11,782 nt of DNA from NCBI GenBank assembly GCA_902797785.1, contig CADBUD010000156.1, forward strand, positions 1 to 11,782, given 5' to 3'. Numbering within the stretch: position 1 is the stretch's first letter; each line of letters starts with the position of its first letter. The notes beneath the pieces were generated by a model. That model did no database searches, was not told where the DNA came from, and saw only the letters and a program-made list of their open reading frames with translations. The DNA comes from an uncultured Lachnospiraceae bacterium. GTDB lineage: Bacteria; Bacillota; Clostridia; Lachnospirales; Lachnospiraceae. This document shows, piece after piece, positions 6,623-11,782 of the stretch. A program made the position numbers and the translations under genes.

Positions 6623-7357
6623 TTACATTCGTTTGGAAATACCCAATCTACCTTCTAACATGTTCCGGTATCTTCTGCCAACAGGGACATTTCGTTCGCC
6701 AACTTTTATATACTGTGATGTTCTGTCGTAGTGAAGAAAATAAGAGAGATTTATAAGATATCTGCGGTGACACTGTAAAAATTCAGAGCCCAAGATTTTC
6801 AAAAACTCTCCCAGACCGTATTCTCTTGTATGTATACAGCTATGATTAGACAGATATAAGTGGATGGTGTGAGAAAAAGATTCCACGGTATATATTTCAC
6901 TTCGATTAATTTTATAGATGATTCGATTGATATCATGGACAGTAATTATTTTCTTTAAATATCCCTCTTCAAATAGTGATTCCATCTGTTCTAAAATATC
7001 GGATGGGGAATATGGCTCAAAAATATAATTATAGCAATGATATCGAAACAGCGCATGATACACTTCTTCTTTTATGGAAGATAAAAAAAGAATCGGAGTA
7101 CAATAATATTCTGAACAGGAACGAATCTGTTCTGCCAGAAGAAAACCTTCCCTGTTTTTTTCATGGTCTCCCATTTGGATATTGATTAAGAACAGGGAAT
7201 ATTTTTCATGATTTCCGAAGGACATTCTTAGTTTGTTTATTGCTGAGTTGATATCTGTTTCCCAGTCGATATACCAGTTTGGATATTTTTCTCTTATGGC
7301 ATTTTCAAGAATCCTGCATTTCCTTTCTTCTTTTTCCGCTATTAATAGTTTTGGCAT
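6623..7357 (-). CDS. LytTR-family regulator with degenerate (pseudo) receiver domain
   Basis: 244 residues. Residues 1-130 follow the receiver fold, but key residues are lost. The phosphoacceptor position in LFLINIQM is Asn59 instead of Asp, the acidic pair is reduced to Glu8-Lys9, and the conserved Lys before Pro is Glu114 (YIFEPY). Residues about 137-240 form a LytTR DNA-binding domain (VESFSHTIHLYL, FLQCHRRYLINLSYF, VPVGRRYR). It probably binds DNA but is unlikely to be switched by phosphorylation. GGAAGGA lies 10 nt upstream of the ATG. No kinase gene is adjacent; the nearest is the agrC-like gene further upstream. It could be controlled by level, by a partner, or by a small ligand. No classical promoter was found. 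Confidence 0.85.
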   Translation of the reverse strand: MPKLLIAEKEERKCRILENAIREKYPNWYIDWETDINSAINKLRMSFGNHEKYSLFLINIQMGDHEKNREGFLLAEQIRSCSEYYCTPILFLSSIKEEVYHALFRYHCYNYIFEPYSPSDILEQMESLFEEGYLKKIITVHDINRIIYKINRSEIYTVESFSHTIHLYLSNHSCIHTREYGLGEFLKILGSEFLQCHRRYLINLSYFLHYDRTSQYIKVGERNVPVGRRYRNMLEGRLGISKRM

Positions 7358-7399
7358 TTCTGATTGATCCTTCCATTTTATTTTCGTCTATTTTTTATT

Positions 7400-7440
7400 A
7401 GGCTCATGAATGAAATTGATTGTGGTTCATTCATGAGCCT
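7400..7440. repeat. 15-bp perfect inverted repeat upstream of the LytTR regulator
   Basis: AGGCTCATGAATGAA (7400-7414) pairs perfectly with TTCATTCATGAGCCT (7426-7440) across an 11-nt loop. It lies 42 bp upstream of the regulator start codon. No T-run follows on either strand, so it may be a leader hairpin or operator rather than a terminator. Confidence 0.6.
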
Positions 7441-7502
7441 GCACCGGCAATATGTCTACTTCAGCAGCTAAAATCCGGTGTGTTCCAAGAACAAGATGGT
7501 AA

Positions 7503-7660
7503 GGAACTGTGCATCAATGACCTACACATTCTGCTTGCTTTTTTTCTCCGATAGCAACAGTCAAAAATCACTTACATAGCTCGCTATGCGCATGATTTTT
7601 AACTGTCACTCTCAAAGAAAAATTCAGCGCATTATGTACAGGTTATTTTCGCACAGTTCC
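7503..7660. mobile_element. MITE-like foldback element, 158 bp
   Basis: The ends are perfect 10-bp terminal inverted repeats, GGAACTGTGC (7503-7512) and GCACAGTTCC (7651-7660). The two halves align in inverted orientation over most of their length: ACAGTCAAAAATCA (7557-7570) against TGATTTTTAACTGT (7593-7606), and CATAGC (7575-7580) against GCTATG (7583-7588) at the centre. Both ends are flanked by TAA (7500-7502 and 7661-7663), a possible 3-bp target duplication. It has no open reading frame, so any movement would depend on a transposase elsewhere. A structured intergenic repeat of other origin is the alternative. Confidence 0.6.
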
Positions 7661-7782
7661 TAAGCTATTTCGCTCTTGGATATAATATCAAATGCATAAT
7701 CTTATTACTGACGACTCCACTATAGATTGTGTATCATAGTTTCCCTTTACTTTTTTTACAGTGAGAACGAACTAGATCATGA

Positions 7783-7845
7783 AATCATAGTAAAATGAAC
7801 AGTTTATAAGTTAGATATTTCATTGCTGAAAGCATTACTATGATT
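7783..7845. repeat. Inverted repeat downstream of agrD
   Basis: AATCATAGTAA (7783-7793) and TTACTATGATT (7835-7845) are perfect 11-bp arms around a 41-nt loop. No T-run follows on the minus strand. Its role is unknown; it would lie in the 3' part of an extended agrD transcript. Confidence 0.5.
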
Positions 7846-7904
7846 CCAAATGTTGTTGTAATAAAACGATACATTTATTTAAAAATCAAAAATGATTAGG
7901 CATT

Positions 7905-8048
7905 TTAAAATTTTCTTAATTTTTTTACAGCTTCTGGTAATTTTGGCTGATGAAAGAACCATGTACAGTTAGAGTTCACATTGACTTTTGCAGAAGCCAA
8001 TGCTGCTGCGCTAATGATTTTATCAATTGAATTTTTTTCTTTTTTCAT
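7905..8048 (-). CDS. agrD: AgrD-type cyclic lactone autoinducer precursor
   Basis: 47 residues, from ATG at 8048-8046 to TAA at 7907-7905; AGGAG at 8063-8059 lies 10 nt ahead. The layout is that of AgrD precursors. An N-terminal amphipathic leader (KKEKNSIDKIISAAALASAK, about residues 2-21) precedes a short core VNSNCTWFF with the single Cys28, and a charged C-terminal recognition tail HQPKLPEAVKKLRKF resembles the xQPKxPE tail of clostridial precursors. AgrB is expected to cut after the core and close a thiolactone between Cys28 and the new C-terminus. A five-residue ring CTWFF (residues 28-32) is the simplest prediction by analogy with staphylococcal peptides. The gene has its own operator and promoter (8090-8158) and lies downstream of agrC. 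An ATG at 8053 in another frame closes after two codons. Confidence 0.9.
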   Translation of the reverse strand: MKKEKNSIDKIISAAALASAKVNVNSNCTWFFHQPKLPEAVKKLRKF

Positions 8049-8089
8049 CTCATTTTTTCTCCTTTCCCTGTTCATTTTTCAGCCAAATC

Positions 8090-8158
8090 ATCATATCATA
8101 ATTTTGGGATGATATTTCGTAATTGACGAAAATCGTAGAGTTTTTGACGAAAATCGTA
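8090..8158 (-). promoter_or_regulatory. agrD promoter with twin direct-repeat operator
   Basis: Two copies of TTGACGAAAATCGTA (plus-strand reading) lie at 8123-8137 and 8144-8158, a 21-bp period or two helical turns. Each contains the dyad ACGA-AAA-TCGT. On the minus strand the -10 box TATGAT (8095-8090) is 27 bp past the nearer repeat, and no -35 consensus is present at 17 bp. Two direct sites at about 21 bp next to a weak -35 is the arrangement of AgrA/LytTR-activated promoters. The 40 bp at 8119-8158 are identical to 11090-11129 upstream of agrB. Confidence 0.8.
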
Positions 8159-8194
8159 GGTATTTTTTAAAAATAAAACCTTTTAGCTCCTTTA

Positions 8195-9481
8195 TCACTT
8201 ACCTTTAAGGTAAACCATAATTTTGACTGAAAAAATCTTTTCATCATACTCAATGTCTGTAAATCCACGATGAAATTCAACTGCTGATTTAACACTTTTT
8301 AATCCAATTCCATGAAAATTTTTATCTTTTTTCTTGGTCTGCAGTTCACCATCCTCTAAGTTAAGAATCCCATTGTACTTGTTTTTTATATAGATAAATA
8401 AAGAGCTGGATTTATATACTATTCTTAGATGAATATATTTGTCTTCCACATCCTCCGATGCTTCTATGGCGTTATCCAATAAATTTCCCAATATGGTTAC
8501 CAGCTCTTCTGCTCCTTCATCAAAAATGCAAGGTATCATAATTTCCGAAAGAACCTGAATATTATGCTCCGCAGCTATGGTCAATTTGTAATTAATGATG
8601 CTGTCTAATGCTAAATTTCCGGTATCACAGTACATTCTGGTCTTTTTAATCTTTTTTAGGATATGTTCTATATAATTTTTTACTTCCTCATTGCTATCTT
8701 CTACCATGGTTCCTATGACATATAAATGATTGTTGATATCATGACGGATATCTGTTGCTTCATTTTCTTTTTTCTCTAAGAGCTCTGCTTGTTTTAAATA
8801 GTAGTTTTTTTCTCTTTCTATGATTTCTGCCTGCATCTGATTCATATAACTTTGAGAAATTGCATCATACAAATATATGACCAGAAACAATATAATCAGC
8901 ATACAGATCACGGATAAAAATTTCGTACTGACATCTATATTTTTTTGTAGAAAAATGACGGTTTCCATGGAAAAAATAATGCCGCCTAATGCAGCAATAA
9001 TAATTTCAAAAAATCTTGGAAGGACGATCTGAGTATTGATATTTTTGAATACACTGATGATTTCATAAAGAATCCATAGGACAACCGCCATACCAATATA
9101 AGATAATGCATTTCCGTTATGCGTATCCAGATCCAATATAATATTTATATGTCCCAAAAGCAGCAGACCTGCAACAATAACTTCCGATGTAAACAGGCAA
9201 ACATTTACAATGATTACAGTGACCGTTTTATTAATGAAGCTGCCTCCGTAGCACAGTGTGATAACAAACATCGTAAGAATACCTACGAATAGATTTAATG
9301 GTACAAAGGGAAGAAATGTATATTGCACTGTGCCAAGAATAAATCGAAAAGCAAATGCTGTTATTAAAAATTCTTTTTTTACCGTACATTTCCCTAGAAA
9401 TATATTCATAAATTTGGATATGATATAATACTCAAATAAAGAGGATAGTACATATGCAATTAGATAATATGTATCTTCCAT
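8195..9481 (-). CDS. agrC: AgrC-like quorum-sensing histidine kinase (HPK10 type)
   Basis: 428 residues, typical for the family. Residues 1-205 are hydrophobic and form about six to seven membrane helices, the peptide-sensing domain. A linker or coiled coil spans about 210-243. The phosphoacceptor is His247 in IRHDINNHL, the HPK10 form. The ATP-binding domain has the N box GNLLDNAIEA (Asn333, Asp336, Asn337) and the G box HGIGLKSVK (about 390-398). The start ATG at 9481 shares its A with the TAA stop of agrA, and GGAGG (9493-9489) lies 7 nt upstream inside agrA, so the two are translationally coupled. It is expected to sense the AgrD-derived peptide outside the cell and to phosphorylate AgrA. 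No strong terminator follows, so read-through into agrD is possible. Confidence 0.92.
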   Translation of the reverse strand: MEDTYYLIAYVLSSLFEYYIISKFMNIFLGKCTVKKEFLITAFAFRFILGTVQYTFLPFVPLNLFVGILTMFVITLCYGGSFINKTVTVIIVNVCLFTSEVIVAGLLLLGHINIILDLDTHNGNALSYIGMAVVLWILYEIISVFKNINTQIVLPRFFEIIIAALGGIIFSMETVIFLQKNIDVSTKFLSVICMLIILFLVIYLYDAISQSYMNQMQAEIIEREKNYYLKQAELLEKKENEATDIRHDINNHLYVIGTMVEDSNEEVKNYIEHILKKIKKTRMYCDTGNLALDSIINYKLTIAAEHNIQVLSEIMIPCIFDEGAEELVTILGNLLDNAIEASEDVEDKYIHLRIVYKSSSLFIYIKNKYNGILNLEDGELQTKKKDKNFHGIGLKSVKSAVEFHRGFTDIEYDEKIFSVKIMVYLKGK

Positions 9482-10194
9482 TAAATAGCCTCCAATCTGA
9501 AGTACTGTTCTCTGATTTCTTTTCTTCTTTGCTGACTGATAGAAAATGTTTCATTGTCTGTCATTGTAACACTATCATATTGTATCACCTTAATATATTG
9601 GTGATTTACGATATATGATTTATGAATAAATAAAAATCCATGATTTTTTAATTGTTCATATATTGATTCTAATGATTCATAGAATGTTTCTGTTCCTTCA
9701 GTGGTAACGAGCCTTACCTTTTTGTTTTCCCTCACAAAATACATGATTTTATAGATTTCTATCTTTTGGCTGGTGTGTCTTTTTTTATAATAAAATACAA
9801 AATCCATTCTACCTTTGATTTTAAGAAATACATTCAGTACTCTTTCTATTTTTTCTTGATTCAGAGGTTTTACTAAAAAATCCATAGGACGTACTGCAAA
9901 CAATTCCATTGCGTATTTTTGACTAGATGATATATAGACAATTTGAGTAGTATTATCATTTTTGATTTCTCTGATATAATTTCCCAGTTCTACTCCATTC
10001 ATTTCCGGAAGCTCGATATCCAGAAAAACCATATCATATTTTTGATGTTCTATTTCTCTGCACAATTCCTCTGCTGAAAAAAACACATCAATATCTGCTT
10101 CGATAGATTTGTTTGCTAAAATATCAAGTAAAATTTTTTCTATATGAGAACAAATTTTTATTTCATCATCGCATATTGCTATAGTAATCTTCAT
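9481..10194 (-). CDS. agrA: AgrA-like LytTR response regulator
   Basis: 237 residues. The receiver domain (1-125) is intact: Asp9-Asp10 in the acidic pocket, phosphoacceptor Asp59 (MVFLDIELP), Ser/Thr switch position near 89-91, and Lys109-Pro110. The LytTR DNA-binding domain covers about 131-233 with IYKIMYFVRENKKVRL and FLFIHKSYIVNHQYIK. It is the cognate partner of the kinase encoded immediately downstream, judging by the 1-nt stop/start overlap. The likely targets are the twin 21-bp-spaced operators upstream of agrB and agrD. GGAGG at 10210-10206 is 11 nt ahead of the ATG. Contrast the regulator at 6623-7357, which has lost the same receiver residues. The small sequence differences from staphylococcal AgrA do not change the assignment. 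Confidence 0.93.
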   Translation of the reverse strand: MKITIAICDDEIKICSHIEKILLDILANKSIEADIDVFFSAEELCREIEHQKYDMVFLDIELPEMNGVELGNYIREIKNDNTTQIVYISSSQKYAMELFAVRPMDFLVKPLNQEKIERVLNVFLKIKGRMDFVFYYKKRHTSQKIEIYKIMYFVRENKKVRLVTTEGTETFYESLESIYEQLKNHGFLFIHKSYIVNHQYIKVIQYDSVTMTDNETFSISQQRRKEIREQYFRLEAI

Positions 10195-10203
10195 AATGGC
10201 TTT

Positions 10204-10353
10204 TTCCTCCCCTATAAACGCCAGGCATTTACTTTATACAATGAGTGAAAAACTGCAGCGTTTTTCACTGACGAGTATATTTCATATGACAAGTATCTTT
10301 TTGTATCATATCACATTTAAGTCATGAAATCAGCAATAAATATCTATAAATAT
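10204..10353 (-). promoter_or_regulatory. agrA-agrC leader: candidate promoter, direct repeats and hairpin
   Basis: On the minus strand TATGAT (10310-10305) matches the -10 hexamer of agrB and agrD, but no good -35 is seen. Downstream are two similar 10-mers read on the plus strand, TGACGAGTAT (10269-10278) and TGACAAGTAT (10287-10296), 18 bp apart. Next is a perfect 10-bp hairpin, AGTGAAAAAC (10244-10253) with GTTTTTCACT (10260-10269). The hairpin has no T-run after it. The 40-bp operator of agrB and agrD is absent here, so control of agrA-agrC is probably different. Confidence 0.4.
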
Positions 10354-10403
10354 AAAAAACTGCTATATTTAATGTTGTTGAAGTATAACATTAAATATAG
10401 CAG
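10354..10403 (-). terminator. Strong intrinsic terminator after agrB
   Basis: CTGCTATATTTAATGTT (10360-10376) and AACATTAAATATAGCAG (10387-10403) form a perfect 17-bp stem with a 10-nt loop. Read leftward it is followed at once by six T residues (10359-10354). It lies 29 bp after the agrB stop and separates agrB from agrA-agrC. Confidence 0.9.
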
Positions 10404-10432
10404 ATTATCACGAAAGATGTGAAAAAATTGTC

Positions 10433-11020
10433 TTATGAATTTCGGAGGTTACGAAACAGACATACAATTACTTCTAAAATTTGTGAGATACTGATAACGA
10501 TAAGAGAAAAACCAATTCCATAGGCCAAATGATCATGATTTAGGAATGCGCATAAGCATAATAGTAATGTCTCCATCCCCCAAATTTCAATGGTCTTTCT
10601 TCTATAAATAATTTTTTCAATTCCATCCAGTTCTTTATTTTTCGATTCTACAGGAGATAATAAAAGAATCACGATACTTGATATTGTTATTAATCCATAA
10701 TAAATAAAATTATTGATCGGCATATATTTTATTATCCAAAGTGTCGTTATAATAACAAAGGTTGTCATGTAGTAGCATCTTATTTGTGTCGAAGTATGAA
10801 ACCCTCCGGCGTATTTCCGCAAAAACATAAATGCTGCTCCAAAAACGATCGCGTGCCATAGCATTTTCATGAAAATTCCGATGCCTAAAAGAGTGAGGAT
10901 ATCTATAATGTTGGTGAACAATTGTTCCAGACCAAATTGATAGATCTCGAGGTCTTCCGGTAGGATCACTTTCCGGGTTAATAATCTGTTTGTTAGTTTC
11001 TTTGAAATGTAAGTTATCAT
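10433..11020 (-). CDS. agrB: AgrB-type autoinducer-processing membrane peptidase
   Basis: 195 residues from ATG at 11020-11018; AGGAG (11034-11030) lies 9 nt ahead, whereas the in-frame TTG at 11026 is only 3 nt from it. The AgrB signature RKYAGGFHTSTQIRCYYMT carries the catalytic His75 and Cys82. The rest is four to six hydrophobic helices with a charged loop (ESKNKELDGIEK, about 125-136) before a further basic stretch. AgrB is an integral membrane cysteine endopeptidase that removes the C-terminal tail of AgrD and closes the thiolactone ring; the only precursor seen here is at 7905-8048, on the far side of agrA-agrC. It is transcribed alone, from its own operator-controlled promoter to the terminator at 10354-10403. 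Confidence 0.94.
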   Translation of the reverse strand: MITYISKKLTNRLLTRKVILPEDLEIYQFGLEQLFTNIIDILTLLGIGIFMKMLWHAIVFGAAFMFLRKYAGGFHTSTQIRCYYMTTFVIITTLWIIKYMPINNFIYYGLITISSIVILLLSPVESKNKELDGIEKIIYRRKTIEIWGMETLLLCLCAFLNHDHLAYGIGFSLIVISISQILEVIVCLFRNLRNS

Positions 11021-11060
11021 TGTCAAAAACTCCTTTCTCTATTCCTGATTTTGTCGAATT

Positions 11061-11129
11061 ATCATAACATTTTTTTCTGGTGAAATTTAGTAATTGACGA
11101 AAATCGTAGAGTTTTTGACGAAAATCGTA
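11061..11129 (-). promoter_or_regulatory. agrB promoter with twin direct-repeat operator
   Basis: TTGACGAAAATCGTA (plus reading) occurs at 11094-11108 and 11115-11129, again at a 21-bp period. The minus-strand -10 box TATGAT (11066-11061) is 27 bp past the nearer repeat, the same distance as at agrD. Between operator and -10 end, the 33 bp after the 40-bp identity align without gaps to the agrD promoter at about 24 positions, including the whole -10. No -35 consensus is present. The start codon lies 41 nt from the -10, almost as at agrD (42 nt). Confidence 0.8.
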
Positions 11130-11147
11130 TAAAATTTTAAAAATCAG

Positions 11148-11180
11148 GTTACTATTCACAGCTCCGCTGTTCATAGCAAC
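11148..11180. repeat. Small imperfect hairpin sequence
   Basis: GTTACTATTCACAGC (11148-11162) and GCTGTTCATAGCAAC (11166-11180) pair with three mismatched positions. Part of it, TTACTATTCACAG, recurs near 1190-1202. This may be a short dispersed intergenic repeat. Confidence 0.35.
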
Positions 11181-11195
11181 AAAATGCACACGCCA

Positions 11196-11251
11196 AAGGC
11201 GCACAGAGTGGAAATATGCTCTAATGGTCATATTTCCACTCTGTGCGCCTT
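11196..11251 (-). terminator. Perfect 23-bp hairpin after the BspA-like gene
   Basis: Arms at 11196-11218 and 11229-11251 (core GGCGCACAGAGTGG / CCACTCTGTGCGCC) pair perfectly around a 10-nt loop. It starts 9 bp after the stop of the surface-protein gene. Only a short T stretch (TTT) follows leftward, so it is a likely but not classical terminator. It also insulates the agrB promoter. Confidence 0.65.
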
Positions 11252-11259
11252 CGTTAAAA

Positions 11260-11782
11260 CTATTTAACTTTAATCTTTACCGTGACGGTTTTGCTTCCTG
11301 ATTTGTAGGTGGCATTACCTGTTGCAGTTACCGTAACATTAATTTTGTATGTGCCTTTTTTTAGACCTTTTTTGATGGTAATCTTGCCTGTTTTTGAAAC
11401 AGTAATCTTTTTGTTGCCGCTTGACTTTTTGTAGGTAACCTTGCCCTGCGCCTTTGTAACGGTTGCCCAGTTTTTAAGAGCAATAGTCTGATTCTTCTTA
11501 TTGAGCTTTAAATATTTAACAGTCGGTTTCTTTACCTTAACGGTTAAAGTGTTTGCCTTCTTCGGAAGCTTTGGTATTGTTTCGGTTTTCGTCTCACCGC
11601 ATACAGTGCAGGTGTAAGTTTTAATGCCCGTTGCAGTATAGGTTGCGGCTTTTGTAACCTTGCCGTTGTTCCATTTGTGATTATCGTTGCAGGAGGATGT
11701 TTCCGATGGGGTTGAATTATAGTGAATTCTTGCATTTATAAGGGGGTCATTTTGCTTGCCGATATTAATGCTTTTCCATTCG
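11260..11782 (-). CDS. BspA-like secreted surface protein, C-terminal part, cut by window edge
   Basis: Partial: 173 residues to a TAG at 11262-11260; the 5' end is off the right edge. The visible start WKSINIGKQNDPLINARIHY matches the end of a BspA/LRR_5-type leucine-rich repeat block. Next comes a Cys-containing linker (CNDNHKW, YTCTVCGETKTETI) of the kind found in large gut Clostridia surface proteins. A C-terminal Ig-like domain with Lys/Thr/Val-rich strands follows (KITVSKTGKITIKKGLKKGT, ending VTVKIKVK). No sortase motif or cell-wall anchor follows before the stop. It is probably exported and adhesive or host- or glycan-interacting, inferred from the family. It uses more GGC, AAG and GTT codons and looks more GC-rich than the agr genes beside it, so a different origin is possible. 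Confidence 0.8.
   Translation of the reverse strand, partial: EWKSINIGKQNDPLINARIHYNSTPSETSSCNDNHKWNNGKVTKAATYTATGIKTYTCTVCGETKTETIPKLPKKANTLTVKVKKPTVKYLKLNKKNQTIALKNWATVTKAQGKVTYKKSSGNKKITVSKTGKITIKKGLKKGTYKINVTVTATGNATYKSGSKTVTVKIKVK

Larger units (their letters stand above)
7358..7904. other. Gene-free stretch between agrD and the LytTR regulator
   Basis: About 550 bp with no credible coding region on either strand. It contains the 15-bp inverted repeat (7400-7440), a GCACCGG/CCGGTG dyad (7441-7447 and 7475-7480), a foldback element (7503-7660), an inverted repeat at 7783-7845, and a weak hairpin (AATCA/TGATT, 7884-7897) just after the agrD stop with only a short T stretch. With no strong terminator after agrD, a long 3' untranslated RNA reaching into this region is possible. 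Confidence 0.5.

Noticed and set aside
7380..7388. ATTTTCGTC upstream of the pseudo-receiver regulator as an AgrA half-site
   Set aside because: It is only a 9-bp match to half of the 15-mer, with no second copy 21 bp away; chance is likely in AT-rich DNA.
7785..7874. 29-residue hydrophobic peptide (MYRFITTTFGIIVMLS...) downstream of agrD on the minus strand
   Set aside because: No ribosome binding site is present, it overlaps an inverted repeat, and no family is recognised.
8049..8053. ATG at 8053 as the agrD start
   Set aside because: Its frame closes after two codons (ATG AGA TGA); the ATG at 8048 gives the full precursor.
10710..11231. 173-codon minus-strand frame overlapping agrB
   Set aside because: It is an out-of-frame shadow of agrB that also runs through the agrB operator and promoter; the agrB frame has the AgrB catalytic signature and a ribosome binding site.
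11544..11735. 63-codon minus-strand frame
   Set aside because: It is out of frame with the BspA-like C-terminus, which is open across the whole region and matches a known domain type.

Overview
The window reads as a low-GC Gram-positive gut-type Clostridia genome, most likely Lachnospiraceae. The basis is AT-rich DNA, GGAGG-type ribosome binding sites, a clostridial agr system with a CxxxxHQPK-type cyclic peptide precursor, a candidate mepA-motif RNA in front of a MATE pump, and a BspA-like surface protein. No rRNA, tRNA, CRISPR array or transposase gene was seen.

Left part (1-4150). A membrane chemoreceptor-like sensor, cut by the left edge, is read leftward (1-1015). It is followed by a leftward Fe-S aldo/keto reductase (1266-2411). 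A rightward MATE efflux pump (2653-4089) is preceded by a compact riboswitch plus terminator that resembles the guanidine-IV (mepA) class. A strong hairpin separates the pump from the convergent gene that follows.

Middle (4152-7440). Three leftward genes: an unrecognised protein with a 28-unit hexapeptide repeat encoded by an 18-bp minisatellite, a YgjP-type HExxH metallopeptidase-like protein, and a LytTR regulator whose receiver domain has lost its phosphoacceptor Asp and conserved Lys. About 550 bp of gene-free DNA follows. It holds a 15-bp inverted repeat, a 158-bp foldback MITE-like element flanked by TAA, and another inverted repeat.

Right part (7905-11129). This is the most interesting region: a complete agr-type quorum-sensing system in an unusual split layout, all leftward. 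In transcription order it runs agrB (10433-11020), a strong intrinsic terminator, agrA-agrC (start and stop overlap by one base), then agrD (7905-8048). AgrD is a 47-residue precursor that is easily missed. agrB and agrD each carry their own promoter with the same 40-bp operator: two 15-bp direct repeats at a 21-bp period, 27 bp upstream of a TATGAT -10 box that has no good -35. The likely circuit is as follows. AgrB processes AgrD to a thiolactone peptide, AgrC senses it, and phosphorylated AgrA binds the twin operators and raises agrB and agrD together, while agrA-agrC is expressed separately. The pseudo-receiver LytTR regulator nearby may be an accessory or target.

Right edge (11260-11782). 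This is the C-terminal end of a large secreted BspA-like protein with an Ig-like domain, in DNA that looks more GC-rich than its neighbours.
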